A stretch of 39,244 nucleotides of DNA from Trueperaceae bacterium (lineage in GTDB: Bacteria; Deinococcota; Deinococci; Deinococcales; Trueperaceae), in contig JACCWH010000108.1 of the NCBI GenBank assembly GCA_013697735.1, positions 1 to 39,244 of the forward strand. Direction: 5' to 3'. The notes under the pieces are model-generated. The model saw only the letters and a program-made list of their open reading frames with translations, was not told the DNA's origin and made no database searches. Position 1 is the first letter of the stretch; each line of letters starts with the position of its first letter. A program made the position numbers and the translations under genes. Of this stretch, positions 7,833 to 16,779 are shown in pieces.

Positions 7833-8715
7833 CCTCGGCGACGCCCGCCGCCGCACCGAGGCGCGCCTGCGAGCGGCCGGAATCGCGTCGGCCGCGGTCG
7901 AAGCGTCGTGGCTGCTCGAGCACGCCACCGGTCTCTCGCGCGCACTCCAGGTCCTCGAGCGCGCGCGCCCCCTCGAGGGGCACGAAGCCGAACGTCTCGA
8001 AGCGGCGCTGCGCCGCCGTGAGGCACGCGAACCGCTGCAGCTGGTGCTCGGCGAGACGTGGTTCGCGGGTGTCCGCCTCGAGGTCCGCCCCGGCGTGCTG
8101 GTGCCGCGCCCAGAGACCGAGCGTCTCGTCGAGCTGATCCTCGCCGAGGCGCCGAAAGCGGGTACGTGGCGCGTCGTCGACGTCGGCACGGGGAGTGGGG
8201 CGATCGCCCTCGCGATCGCCCACGCGCTCGCCAGGGCGCGGCGTGAGGGGGACGTGATCGCAGGCGACGTCGATCCCGCTGCCGTCGCGCTCGCGCGCGA
8301 CAACGCCCGTGCGCTCGCGCTCCCGGTCCGGGTGGTGGAGAGCGACCTGCTCGCGCACGTCGAACTCCGCGACGCGGCCCGCGCCTGCGACGTGCTCGTC
8401 GCGAATCTCCCCTACCTCCCGGACGCCGACCGCGCGGACGTGCCGAGCGAAGTCCGCTGGGACGGCGATCTCGCCCTCTACGCCGGCCGCGAGGGGCTCG
8501 ACGTGGCGCGGCGCCTCCTGCGCGAGGCGCACGAGCTCCTGCCGCCCGAGGCGACGCTCTGGTTCGAGCTCGACCCGCGGAACTCGCGCGTGCTGCTCCG
8601 CGAAGCGGTCGCGGCGGGCTGGCCGGAGGCGCGCCTCGAGCGCGACCTCAACGCTCGGGAGCGGTTCGTTCGGTTGCGGCCCGCTCCCCGGGCGCGTCGC
8701 GCCGGAGGCTCGTGA
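7795..8715 (+). CDS. prmC: Peptide chain release factor N5-glutamine methyltransferase
   Basis: A 306-residue PrmC/HemK-like enzyme that methylates the Gln of the GGQ motif in release factors, using S-adenosylmethionine. An N-terminal helical domain is followed by LGETWFAGVRLEVRPGVLVPRPETERLVE, the SAM site VVDVGTGSGAIALAIA (about residues 124-139), an acidic motif GDVDPAA, and NLPYLPDADRADVPSEVRWD (about 203-222). The catalytic motif is NLPY where most members have NPPY. The GTG at 7795 lies 38 nt inside khpB. CTG at 7825 would give a shorter protein of the same type, so the exact start is uncertain. The 3' end overlaps lspA on the other strand by 68 bp. Confidence 0.88.
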   Translation: MPGAWSSSRPLPDLGDARRRTEARLRAAGIASAAVEASWLLEHATGLSRALQVLERARPLEGHEAERLEAALRRREAREPLQLVLGETWFAGVRLEVRPGVLVPRPETERLVELILAEAPKAGTWRVVDVGTGSGAIALAIAHALARARREGDVIAGDVDPAAVALARDNARALALPVRVVESDLLAHVELRDAARACDVLVANLPYLPDADRADVPSEVRWDGDLALYAGREGLDVARRLLREAHELLPPEATLWFELDPRNSRVLLREAVAAGWPEARLERDLNARERFVRLRPAPRARRAGGS

Positions 8716-9187
8716 GGAGCAGCAGGCCGGCGCCGATCACGACACACGCATCGGCGACGTTGAAGACTGGAAAATCGAACGCTCCGACTTGGAAGTGGAT
8801 GAAGTCGATCACGTAGCCGAGCTGGATTCGGTCGACGGCGTTGCCGAGCGCTCCCGCGAGTACGAGGGCGAGCGCGACGCGCGTGAGGGTCCCGAGCTTC
8901 GAGCCGCGCATCACGAGGTAGAAGACGATGGCCCCGGAGACCACGAGATTGAGGAGGCCGAGTACCACGGTCCCGTCGACGAGGACGGGCCCGACGATCA
9001 GCTGGAGGTCGCGCAGGAAGCCGAAGGCGACGCCGGGGTTGCGGGTGTGCGTCAGGTGGAAGCCGAGCCCCAACGAGGCCTCACGGACGCCGAGCGGGAT
9101 CGTGGCGACCACCCACCCCTTCGTCCATTGGTCGAGGGCCACGAGCGCTACGGCGAGAGCGAGGGGGAGGGCGGACGAGCGGACCAT
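8648..9187 (-). CDS. lspA: Lipoprotein signal peptidase (signal peptidase II)
   Basis: A 179-residue inner-membrane aspartyl protease that cleaves signal peptides from prolipoproteins. It has four hydrophobic segments and the five family boxes: an early DQWTKGW, TRNPGVAFGF, a GSKLG region, GNAVDRIQLGYVIDFIHF, and PVFNVADACVVIGAGLL. The two catalytic aspartates are in NAVDR and NVADA. TACACT ends 6 nt before the ATG at 9187; the longer open frame upstream is rejected because it would include the promoter. The last 68 bp lie inside the end of prmC in the opposite direction, so transcripts of the two genes are complementary there. Confidence 0.95.
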   Translation of the reverse strand: MVRSSALPLALAVALVALDQWTKGWVVATIPLGVREASLGLGFHLTHTRNPGVAFGFLRDLQLIVGPVLVDGTVVLGLLNLVVSGAIVFYLVMRGSKLGTLTRVALALVLAGALGNAVDRIQLGYVIDFIHFQVGAFDFPVFNVADACVVIGAGLLLLTSLRRDAPGERAATERTAPER

Positions 9188-9193
9188 CGGGAG

Positions 9194-9199
9194 AGTGTA
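9194..9199 (-). promoter_or_regulatory. Leaderless -10 element of lspA
   Basis: TACACT on the minus strand, 6 nt before the ATG at 9187, in the 102-base divergent gap with the glutamate dehydrogenase gene. Confidence 0.6.
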
Positions 9200-9289
9200 A
9201 CGCACCCGTCGGACGCGGCCGTCCGCGGTAAGGTGGAGGCGCTCTGAACGCACTCCCCGGGCCGTGCACGCGTCGTATGACACGCGTCG

Positions 9290-12200
9290 ATGGTCGTATC
9301 GAGAGGCGATGGCATGCCGGCGACACTCCCACAGGTGAAGACACGCATCGAACGCTCGCGCTCCGAGGTGTCGGAGTGGCTCGTCCCGTTCACCGAGGCC
9401 CTCCTCGCGAAGGCCGACGACGCCTTCCTCGGCCCCTTCGACGTGGACGCACTCTTCGCGATGGCGAAGGACGGCCTCGCCTTCCTCGACGCGCTCGCGC
9501 ACGACGCCTGTCGCGTCGAGGTGCTCAATCCCACCTTCGAGGCCGACGGGTGGGAGGCGCCCTACACGGTGCTCCGATTGGCGCTGCGCGACCGACCCTT
9601 CATCGTCGACTCGGTTCGCGCCGAGATCAAGCGACAGGGTTTCGAGCTCGCCCATCTGCTCCATCCCATCTACGCCGTCGAGCGCGACGCATCGGGGAGA
9701 CTCACGAGTCTCGCGCACCGCCACGGCGGCGAGGAGCGCGAGGCGTTCGAGATGTACTTCGTGGAGCGCGAGGACGACCCGGAGCGTCTCGCAGCGCTAC
9801 GGCGAGCGGTGGAGCGCGTCCTCACCGACGTCATCTTGTCGACGGACGACTACGACGCCATGCAGGCGAAGGCGGCGGAGGTGGCCACGTACCTCCGCGA
9901 TCTGCGCACGCTCGACGGTGAGAATGGTCCCTTCGCGGAGCGCGGCGAGGAGCTCGAGGAATACGCGGCCTTCTTGGAGTGGCTCGTGGACGGGAGCTTC
10001 GTATTCCTCGGGTATCGCGAGTACGACATCTTCGACGCTGACGACGGCCGCTACCTGCGCGTGACGCCCGACAGTGGTCTCGGTGTGCTCCGCAAGCTCG
10101 CCGACAGCGCCTACCGTGAGCCGGTGCCGATCTCGCGGATCCCCGACGGCCTGCGCGAGCGCGTGCTCGGTGGTCGGATCGTGGTGGTGACGAAGACGAA
10201 CGCCGAATCGACCGTCCACCGCCCGGCGCGCATGGACTACGTCGGCATCAAGAAGCTCGGCGACGGTGGCGAGGTGATCGGCGAGCGACGCTTCCTCGGC
10301 CTCCTCACGAGCAAGGCCTACTCGACCGCCACGGACGAGATCCCGGTGCTGCGCCGAAAGCTCCGGCGCGTCCTCGAGCTCGACGCCGCCATCCCCGACT
10401 CGCACGACTACAAGCAGATCGTCGAGATCTTCAACACGCTGCCGCGCCACGACCTCTTCTGGGCCGAGAGCAAGCAGCTTCACAAAGAGATCCGCACGAT
10501 CATGAGCCTCGAGCAGGAGCGCGGCGTTCGCCTCACCGTGCGCCCCGATCCGCTCTCCCGCGGGCTCGCCGTGATGGTGGTCTTGCCCCGCGACCGGTTC
10601 AACGCGACCGTGCGGCGACGCATCCAGAGCCTGCTCGCCACCACGCTCGCGGCGACGCACGTCGACTACCAGCTCGCGATGGGGGAGGACGAAGGGCAGG
10701 TCAGGCTCCACTTCTTCTTCACGACGGAGAAGCGGGAGCACGACGTCGACGTCAAGAAGCTCGAGGTCGAGGTCGCCGAGCTGACCCGTGCCTGGGAAGA
10801 CCACCTCCACGAGCGGCTCGTGCAGGTGCACGGCGAGTCGCGCGGCCGACAGCTCGCGGAGCGCTACGTCCGCGCCTTCGAAGACCGCTACACCGCCGAT
10901 ACCTCCGGAGCCCGAGCGCTGCGCGACGTCGAGCAGCTCGAGGCGTTGGGCGACGACCCCGTGCGCGTCGACCTCGTCAACCCCGTCGAAGACCGGCGCG
11001 GCGAGCCCGTGACGCTCCTTCGCATCTACCACCCGGGACGTGGCATGGTGCTCTCCGACGTGCTCCCCCTGCTCGAGAACGTGGGCTTCCGCGTGCTCGA
11101 GCAGGTGTCGTACGTGGTGCGGCCGGCGGGTACCGAGCGCGGCATCGAAGTCTTCAAGGTCCAGGACGTCGGGGGCCGCGCCATCGACATTCGCGACGCC
11201 GGCCCGCGCCTCGTCGAGGCGACGGAGCGGCTGCTGCGCGGCGAGGCCGAGCACGACCGGCTCAACCGGCTGGTGCTCTACGCCGGTCTCTCCGTGCGCG
11301 AGGTGGCGCTACTCCGGACGTACCAGATGTACTACGGTCAGCTGAGCGCCGTCACCAGCCGGCGCTTCGTGAACGAGACCCTCCTCGCGCACCCGCGCGT
11401 CGCCTGGCACCTCTACCAGGTCTTCCGGGTCAAGTTCGATCCCCACCTCGGGATCGACCCGGACGAGCGCACCGTGCAGCTCGAGGAGGTGCGCGAGGCG
11501 TACCTCGACGCCCTCGTCGAGGTCGAGTCGCTGCCAGAAGACCGGCTGCTGCGCGGGCTGCTCAACCTGATCGACGCCAGCGTCCGCACGAACTACTTCC
11601 TGGGGCACGAGCCGATAGCGGTGAAGTTCGTCTCCGCCGACGTCGACACCATGCCGCAGCCGCGGCCGATGTTCGAGATCGCAGTGTCGTCGCGCTCCGT
11701 GGAGGGGGCGCACCTCCGTGGTGGACCCGTCGCGCGGGGCGGCATCCGCTGGTCCGACCGCCCGGACGACTTCCGCACCGAGGTCCTCGGGCTGATGAAG
11801 ACGCAGATGACGAAGAATGCCGTGATCGTCCCCGTGGGAAGCAAGGGGGCGTTCGTGGTGAAGGGCGCCCCGGCCGATCGCGACGCGCTTCGCTCCTACG
11901 TCCTCGAGGCGTACCGTGCCTACATCCGTGCGCTGCTCGACGTGACCGACAACGTGGTCGACGATCAGGTCGTGCACCCCGAGGGCGTACTCGTCTACGA
12001 CGCCGACGATCCCTACCTCGTCGTCGCGGCCGACAAGGGGACCGCCACCTTCTCCGACGTCGCGAACGCCATCGCCGAGGAGTACGACTTCTGGCTCGGC
12101 GACGCCTTCGCGTCCGGCGGCTCGCAGGGGTACGACCACAAGCGCGAGGCGATCACGGCTCGCGGCGCCTGGGAGGCCGTCAAGCGTCACTTCCTCGAGA

Positions 12201-14119
12201 TGGGTCGCGATCCGCTCGCCGAGCCGTTCACGGCGATCGGCATCGGCGACATGTCGGGCGACGTCTTCGGCAACGGCATGCTCTACAGCCGCCGGACGCG
12301 CCTCGTGGCCGCCTTCAACCACCTGCACGTGATGATCGATCCCGATCCCGACCCGGAGGTGTCGTTCGAGGAGCGCGCTCGCCTCTTCGCGCTGCCGCGC
12401 TCATCGTGGAACGACTACGATCGCACCCTCCTGAGTGACGGGGGCGGAATCTTCGAGCGCGGCGCCAAGCGGATCCCCCTCACGGACGTGCAGCGCTCGT
12501 TCCTCGGTCTGCAGCAAGAAGCCGTCTCCGGACAGGATCTCATCCGCGCGGTCATGTGCCTGAAGGTCGACCTGCTGTGGAACGGCGGCATCGGCACCTA
12601 CGTCAAGGCGCAGGCCGAGCGACACGGCGACGTCGGCGACGCCTCCAACGACGCCGTTCGCGTCGACGCGGTCGATCTCCGAGCGAGCGTGGTGGGGGAG
12701 GGGGGGAACCTCGGCTTCACGCAGGCGGCGCGCATCGAGTACGCCCGTGCGGGTGGCCGGATCAACACCGACGCGATCGACAACTCCGGCGGCGTCGCCA
12801 TGTCGGACCGCGAGGTGAACATCAAGGTGCTCCTCCAGCCGCTCGTGCGCTCGGGAGACCTGTCGAGCGCCCAGCGGGAGCGACTGCTCAAGTCGATGAC
12901 CGGCGACGTGATCGATCTCGTGCTGCGCGACAACGCCCGGCAGGCACTCGCGCTCTCGGTAGCGGAGCGCCGTAGCCGCATCGACGTCCGCCTCTTCGAG
13001 TCGCTCATCGAGTACCTCGCCGAGCGCGGCGACCTCGATCCGGTCGTGGAGGGGCTCCCGAACCGACGCGTGCTCGCCGAGCGCGAGCGGCTCGGTGAGG
13101 GCCTCACGCGCCCCGAGCTCGCCATCCTCCTCGCCTACGTGAAGATGGGGCTCTACCGTCGCCTGCTCGAAACGGACGTCCCCGCGGAGGGCGCGTTGGC
13201 GCACTACCTCACGGCGTACTTCCCGACCGAGTTGACCGAACGCTTCCCGGAGGCGCCGCTGCGGCACCCCCTGCGGCGCGAGATCACCGCCACGCAGATG
13301 ACGAACGCCGTCGTCGATCTGCTCGGCATCTCGTTCGTGCACCGCATGATCCGCGACACGGGGGCGACGCCGGTCGAGATCGTGCGCGCCGGCCTCATCG
13401 CCATGGAGGTGCTGAGCGTCGAGGATCTCGTCGGGCGCCTCGACGCGCTCGGCAAGTCGGTACCCACGGAGACGACGTACGGCGTCCTCGACGAGCAGGT
13501 GCGCGCGGTCGAAGGGCTGGTCCGCTGGACCCTCCTCAACGACCTCACCGACGAGCCGGTCGAGCACTTCTCCGCCACCTATCGCGCGCCGCTCGGCGCC
13601 CTGCGCGCGCAGCTCGTCGACCTGCTGCCGCTCTCGGAGCGGCGCAACGTGCGTCGGACCATGCGCGGCTTCGTCAAGGCGGGCCTCGACGAGGAACTCG
13701 CCCACGAGGCGGCGACGCTCGAGTTCGTTCCCTCGGCGCTCGGCGTGATCGAGGTCGCGGCGGTCACCGGCGTCGACATCGACGAGGTCGCGCGCCGCTT
13801 CTACAAGATCGGCGAGCGCCTCTCGCTCGGCTGGCTCCGCGACCGGCTCTCCGAGCGGCGCCCGGTCGACCGTTGGGAGACCATCGCCACCGGCGGTCTG
13901 GTGATGGACCTGCGCGAGGCGCAGCAGGACCTCGCTGAGCGCCTCGTGCACACTCGGCGGTTCGACGAGCGGCTCGGGGTCGACGACTTCCTCGCGCGCT
14001 ACCCGAACGTGATGCGCCGCTACGACGACGCGATCGGACGACTCCGCGCCGACGGCGAGGTGACGCTCGCAGCGGCCGGCGTGGTCGTGCGGCTGCTCGA
14101 GCAGATGACCGACGACTGA
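9290..14119 (+). CDS. gdhB: Large NAD-dependent glutamate dehydrogenase (GDH-180 type)
   Basis: A 1609-residue enzyme of the 180-kDa bacterial NAD-glutamate dehydrogenase family, which oxidatively deaminates glutamate to 2-oxoglutarate and ammonia and normally works in catabolism. N-terminal regulatory regions of about 800 residues precede the catalytic domain. This starts around GPVARGGIRWSDRPDDFR (about 812-829), continues with KTQMTKNAVIVPVGSKGAF (active-site lysines) and the nucleotide-binding GIGDMSGDVFGNGML (about 983-997), and is followed by a long C-terminal domain. The length matches the family. The ATG at 9290 is chosen; ATG at 9314 is an alternative. A weak TATGAC lies 8 nt before 9290 and no Shine-Dalgarno is seen. 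The symbol follows Pseudomonas usage. Confidence 0.93.
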   Translation: MVVSRGDGMPATLPQVKTRIERSRSEVSEWLVPFTEALLAKADDAFLGPFDVDALFAMAKDGLAFLDALAHDACRVEVLNPTFEADGWEAPYTVLRLALRDRPFIVDSVRAEIKRQGFELAHLLHPIYAVERDASGRLTSLAHRHGGEEREAFEMYFVEREDDPERLAALRRAVERVLTDVILSTDDYDAMQAKAAEVATYLRDLRTLDGENGPFAERGEELEEYAAFLEWLVDGSFVFLGYREYDIFDADDGRYLRVTPDSGLGVLRKLADSAYREPVPISRIPDGLRERVLGGRIVVVTKTNAESTVHRPARMDYVGIKKLGDGGEVIGERRFLGLLTSKAYSTATDEIPVLRRKLRRVLELDAAIPDSHDYKQIVEIFNTLPRHDLFWAESKQLHKEIRTIMSLEQERGVRLTVRPDPLSRGLAVMVVLPRDRFNATVRRRIQSLLATTLAATHVDYQLAMGEDEGQVRLHFFFTTEKREHDVDVKKLEVEVAELTRAWEDHLHERLVQVHGESRGRQLAERYVRAFEDRYTADTSGARALRDVEQLEALGDDPVRVDLVNPVEDRRGEPVTLLRIYHPGRGMVLSDVLPLLENVGFRVLEQVSYVVRPAGTERGIEVFKVQDVGGRAIDIRDAGPRLVEATERLLRGEAEHDRLNRLVLYAGLSVREVALLRTYQMYYGQLSAVTSRRFVNETLLAHPRVAWHLYQVFRVKFDPHLGIDPDERTVQLEEVREAYLDALVEVESLPEDRLLRGLLNLIDASVRTNYFLGHEPIAVKFVSADVDTMPQPRPMFEIAVSSRSVEGAHLRGGPVARGGIRWSDRPDDFRTEVLGLMKTQMTKNAVIVPVGSKGAFVVKGAPADRDALRSYVLEAYRAYIRALLDVTDNVVDDQVVHPEGVLVYDADDPYLVVAADKGTATFSDVANAIAEEYDFWLGDAFASGGSQGYDHKREAITARGAWEAVKRHFLEMGRDPLAEPFTAIGIGDMSGDVFGNGMLYSRRTRLVAAFNHLHVMIDPDPDPEVSFEERARLFALPRSSWNDYDRTLLSDGGGIFERGAKRIPLTDVQRSFLGLQQEAVSGQDLIRAVMCLKVDLLWNGGIGTYVKAQAERHGDVGDASNDAVRVDAVDLRASVVGEGGNLGFTQAARIEYARAGGRINTDAIDNSGGVAMSDREVNIKVLLQPLVRSGDLSSAQRERLLKSMTGDVIDLVLRDNARQALALSVAERRSRIDVRLFESLIEYLAERGDLDPVVEGLPNRRVLAERERLGEGLTRPELAILLAYVKMGLYRRLLETDVPAEGALAHYLTAYFPTELTERFPEAPLRHPLRREITATQMTNAVVDLLGISFVHRMIRDTGATPVEIVRAGLIAMEVLSVEDLVGRLDALGKSVPTETTYGVLDEQVRAVEGLVRWTLLNDLTDEPVEHFSATYRAPLGALRAQLVDLLPLSERRNVRRTMRGFVKAGLDEELAHEAATLEFVPSALGVIEVAAVTGVDIDEVARRFYKIGERLSLGWLRDRLSERRPVDRWETIATGGLVMDLREAQQDLAERLVHTRRFDERLGVDDFLARYPNVMRRYDDAIGRLRADGEVTLAAAGVVVRLLEQMTDD

Positions 14120-14143
14120 CTGAGCCGGCGCGTTCGCCCGCCG

Positions 14144-15313
14144 TCAGTGCGAGGGGCGTGGAGCATGCTCCACCGACCCCTCGAGCTCTGCCTCCGCTGC
14201 GAAGAACGGCCGCAGGACGGCGTTGAGCACCATGATGCCGCGTGCACTGGCGTGGAGACGGACGCCGTCGCGTGCGAGCAGTCCACGTGTGCGCGCGGCC
14301 TCGAGCTGTGCACGGTAGCGCTCCTCCACGTCGATGCCCGTGCGCGCGCGGAGGCGCTCGAGGTCGACCCCGACGCGGGTACGGAGACCGGTCATGAGCA
14401 GCTCGAGCGCCAGCGTCGGTCCGTCGACGAGCGTCCGCTCGGGCTCCACGCCGGCGAGCCACGCCTTGATCGGCGGTCGCCGCGTGCGCACGCCGCGGAC
14501 GGCGGGGGGATCGTCCGCCGTCGGCGCCTCGAACCCGGCCGCCGAGGGCCCGAGCGCGAGCCACGGGTCGCCACGCCAGTAGACGGCGTTGTGGACGCTC
14601 TCGTACCCGGCGCGGGCGTGGTTGGAGACCTCGTAGCGCGCGAGGCCCGCCGCCGAGAGGATTTCGTCGGCCGCCTCGTAATCGTCGGCGGCGCGCTCGT
14701 CGTCGACGTCGACGCCGCGCCGCGCGAACGGCGTGAACGGCTCGATCGTGAGGGTGTAGACACTCACGTGCTGCACGCCCGTGGCGGCGACGCGCTCGAG
14801 GTCGCTTCTCGCGTCCTGACCCGGGACCGCGGCGATGAGGTCGGCGGAGACGATCATGCCGGCGGCAAGCGCGGCGTCGATCGCCGCGAGGCCGGCGCGC
14901 GCGTCGTGGCCACGCCCCAGGAAGCGCAGGATCGCGTCGTCGGTCGACTGCAGGCCGATGGAGAGCCGCGTGATGCCGGCGTCGCGCCAGCGCTGCGCGC
15001 GAGCACGGTCGAACGTGTTCGGATCGGCCTCGAGCGTGGTCTCACGCGCCCCGAGGCCGCCGAACGCGCGCGTGAGCGCCGCGAGGACGAGGTCGAGTTC
15101 GTCGTCACGAAGGTGCGAGGGGGTGCCGCCGCCGATGTAGAGGGTATCGAGCGACCCCGGCGAACGCTCCGCCTCGCGCGCTGCCTCCCACGCGACGCGC
15201 GTCACGTAGCGCTCAACGAGCTCGTCGTGGCGTCGCAGCTTGTGAAAATCGCAGTAGGGGCAGATCTGAGGGCAGAACGGGACGTGCAGGTAGAGCGAGC
15301 GGGGACGCTGCAC
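14144..15313 (-). CDS. hemW: HemW-like radical SAM protein (heme chaperone)
   Basis: A 389-residue radical SAM protein of the HemW (formerly HemN-like) group, which binds heme and delivers it to membrane cytochromes rather than acting as coproporphyrinogen oxidase. The 4Fe-4S site is CPQICPYCDF (C-x3-C-x2-C, about residues 14-21). Then come TLYIGGGTPS, EADPNTF, RLSIGLQSTDD and VSADLIAAVPGQ, and the late YEVSNHARAG with HNAVYWRGDPWLALGPSAAGF typical of HemW. A short C-terminal winged-helix-like domain ends it. TAGACT lies 6 nt before the GTG at 15313. It converges on the glutamate dehydrogenase gene with 24 nt between the stops and diverges from the methyltransferase gene. Confidence 0.9.
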   Translation of the reverse strand: MQRPRSLYLHVPFCPQICPYCDFHKLRRHDELVERYVTRVAWEAAREAERSPGSLDTLYIGGGTPSHLRDDELDLVLAALTRAFGGLGARETTLEADPNTFDRARAQRWRDAGITRLSIGLQSTDDAILRFLGRGHDARAGLAAIDAALAAGMIVSADLIAAVPGQDARSDLERVAATGVQHVSVYTLTIEPFTPFARRGVDVDDERAADDYEAADEILSAAGLARYEVSNHARAGYESVHNAVYWRGDPWLALGPSAAGFEAPTADDPPAVRGVRTRRPPIKAWLAGVEPERTLVDGPTLALELLMTGLRTRVGVDLERLRARTGIDVEERYRAQLEAARTRGLLARDGVRLHASARGIMVLNAVLRPFFAAEAELEGSVEHAPRPSH

Positions 15314-15319
15314 GAACCC

Positions 15320-15325
15320 AGTCTA
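15320..15325 (-). promoter_or_regulatory. Leaderless -10 element of hemW
   Basis: TAGACT on the minus strand, 6 nt before the GTG at 15313. It is 15 bases from the opposing element at 15341. Confidence 0.6.
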
Positions 15326-15340
15326 GGGGGGCGTGCGGGG

Positions 15341-15346
15341 TAGGCT
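15341..15346 (+). promoter_or_regulatory. Leaderless -10 element of the THUMP methyltransferase gene
   Basis: TAGGCT, followed by 6 nt and the GTG at 15353. Its -35 region would lie over the hemW -10 element. Confidence 0.6.
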
Positions 15347-15352
15347 CGTCGT

Positions 15353-16564
15353 GTGCCCAGGAGACCGCCCCGAGGACGACGACCGACCCCGCGCGCGTCG
15401 CGCGCCAACGCGCGCTCGTCCCCGCGCGCCCGTTCGGGTGCACCGGGGCGGGCGGTGCGCCCCACGCGCCCGATCGCCAGCGCCGGCACGCGAGCGACAC
15501 TCCCGGTGGAGATCGCCGTCGCGCCCGGTCTCGCCGACGTGGCCGCCGACGAGCTGCAGGAGCTCGCGCGCCGCCTCGGCCGCGGCACGATGAGCCCCGA
15601 GGTGCGCGACGACGCGATCGCGCTCCGCTGGCCCGGCACCATCGACGAGCTCCACACCCTACGAACGGCGGCCTCCCTCTCGCGCGTCTGGCGCTTCGAC
15701 GTCCCGAGACCGAAGGCGCTCCTGGGTGACGCCCTCTTGCGGGCACTCGCCACGGATGTGGGCGACCTGGTGCGAGCGGCGCCGGCGCCGTTCCACGCGC
15801 TGCGGCTTTCGGCGGCGGGGCGCGATTCCGACGTGATGCGCCGCTTCGCAGACGTACTCGCGTCGTCGCTCTCGCTGCGCGTCGATCACGAGGGCGGCGA
15901 CCTGTTGGTGCGGGTACGTCGCGCTCAGGACGGGGCGTGGGAGGTGCTGGTCCGGACGACGCCGCGGCCGATGTCGGTACGCGCCTGGCGCACCTGCGAT
16001 CGCCGGGGTGGCCTCGACGGCGCCTTCGCCGCCGCGGCCGTGCGGTTGGCGCGACCGCGCCCCACCGATCGAGTGCTCGGCGCGATGGTCGGGAGCGGCA
16101 CGCTGCTGATCGAACGCGCGCTCGTGGCTCCCGCCGAGCGCCTCGACGGCGTCGACATCGACGCCGAGGCGGTGGCGTGCACGCTCGCGAACGCGGCCAG
16201 TGCCGGCGCGGGTGAGCACGTCCACGTCTGGCGCGGCGACGTCACCGCGCTCGACGTCCCCGCCGCCGCCTTCGACCTCATCCTGGTCGATCCTCCGTGG
16301 GGTGACGCGGTGGGGTCGAACCGGACCAATCCCACCCTCTACGAGGGGATGCTGATCGAACTGGGGCGGATCGCGGCCCCCGGCGCGCGTTTGGTGCTGG
16401 TGACGCACGAGGTGCGGCTCACCGAGCGCCTCCTCGAAGACCACCCCCTGTGGAGCGTCGTGCATGCGCGCCGCGCCTGGCACGGCGGCCACCAGCCGCT
16501 CCTGTGCGTGTTGCGGCGCAATCGCCGTCGCTCGGAGGGCGCTCGGGGCGCCATGCTAGGCTGA
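15353..16564 (+). CDS. THUMP-domain RNA guanine-N2 methyltransferase (TrmN/RlmL-like)
   Basis: A 403-residue SAM-dependent RNA methyltransferase. After about 45 basic, Pro/Arg-rich residues comes a THUMP-like RNA-binding region (PVEIAVAPGLADVAADEL through LLVRVRRAQDGAWEVLVRT, about 50-205) and a Rossmann methyltransferase domain. Visible motifs are GSGTLLIERAL (about 246-256), GVDIDAEAV and the catalytic VDPPWGDAVGSN (about 312-323, a variant of N/DPPY). The order THUMP then methylase matches TrmN/Trm14 (m2G6 in tRNA) and RlmL-type enzymes. TrmN is the best guess but the substrate cannot be read from the sequence. The GTG is supported by TAGGCT 6 nt upstream. A start near PVEIAV, after the disordered region, is possible but less likely. 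Confidence 0.82.
   Translation: MPRRPPRGRRPTPRASRANARSSPRARSGAPGRAVRPTRPIASAGTRATLPVEIAVAPGLADVAADELQELARRLGRGTMSPEVRDDAIALRWPGTIDELHTLRTAASLSRVWRFDVPRPKALLGDALLRALATDVGDLVRAAPAPFHALRLSAAGRDSDVMRRFADVLASSLSLRVDHEGGDLLVRVRRAQDGAWEVLVRTTPRPMSVRAWRTCDRRGGLDGAFAAAAVRLARPRPTDRVLGAMVGSGTLLIERALVAPAERLDGVDIDAEAVACTLANAASAGAGEHVHVWRGDVTALDVPAAAFDLILVDPPWGDAVGSNRTNPTLYEGMLIELGRIAAPGARLVLVTHEVRLTERLLEDHPLWSVVHARRAWHGGHQPLLCVLRRNRRRSEGARGAMLG
16557..16562 (+). promoter_or_regulatory. Leaderless -10 element of the 65-residue gene
   Basis: TAGGCT, followed by 6 nt and the ATG at 16569. Its last base is the first base of the upstream gene's TGA stop. Confidence 0.5.
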
Positions 16565-16568
16565 CTCC

Positions 16569-16766
16569 ATGCGGGCTCATTGGCGCCGGATCAGGCCCGG
16601 TTGGTACGTGCTCGCGCCGATGATCGCGGCAGCCGACGGCGTCGCCCGTCGCACCACCAACGCCCGCCTCCACGTCGAAGTGTGGGATGGTGACGCCTCC
16701 CTCGGCGCCGATCTCGCGCCGGACGAAGTCAGGCTGCTCTCCTCCGGCGTGTTCGTGGGGCCCTGA
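16569..16766 (+). CDS. Small protein of unknown function, 65 residues
   Basis: I do not recognise this protein. It begins MRAHWRRIRPGWYVLAP and has a short hydrophobic patch (WYVLAPMIAAA), then a mixed soluble part with several acidic residues ending VFVGP. It has its own TAGGCT element 6 nt before the ATG. It sits between the THUMP methyltransferase (4-nt gap) and the AI-2E family transporter (13-nt gap), so it may also be co-transcribed with the latter. Promoter position and clean spacing argue that it is real; the small size leaves some doubt. Confidence 0.6.
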   Translation: MRAHWRRIRPGWYVLAPMIAAADGVARRTTNARLHVEVWDGDASLGADLAPDEVRLLSSGVFVGP

Positions 16767-16779
16767 CGGTGCCCGTCTG

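Noticed and set aside
11855-11875. KGAF instead of the expected KGGF at the lysine of glutamate dehydrogenase
   Set aside because: A conservative Gly-to-Ala change next to an intact lysine; not enough to suggest loss of activity.
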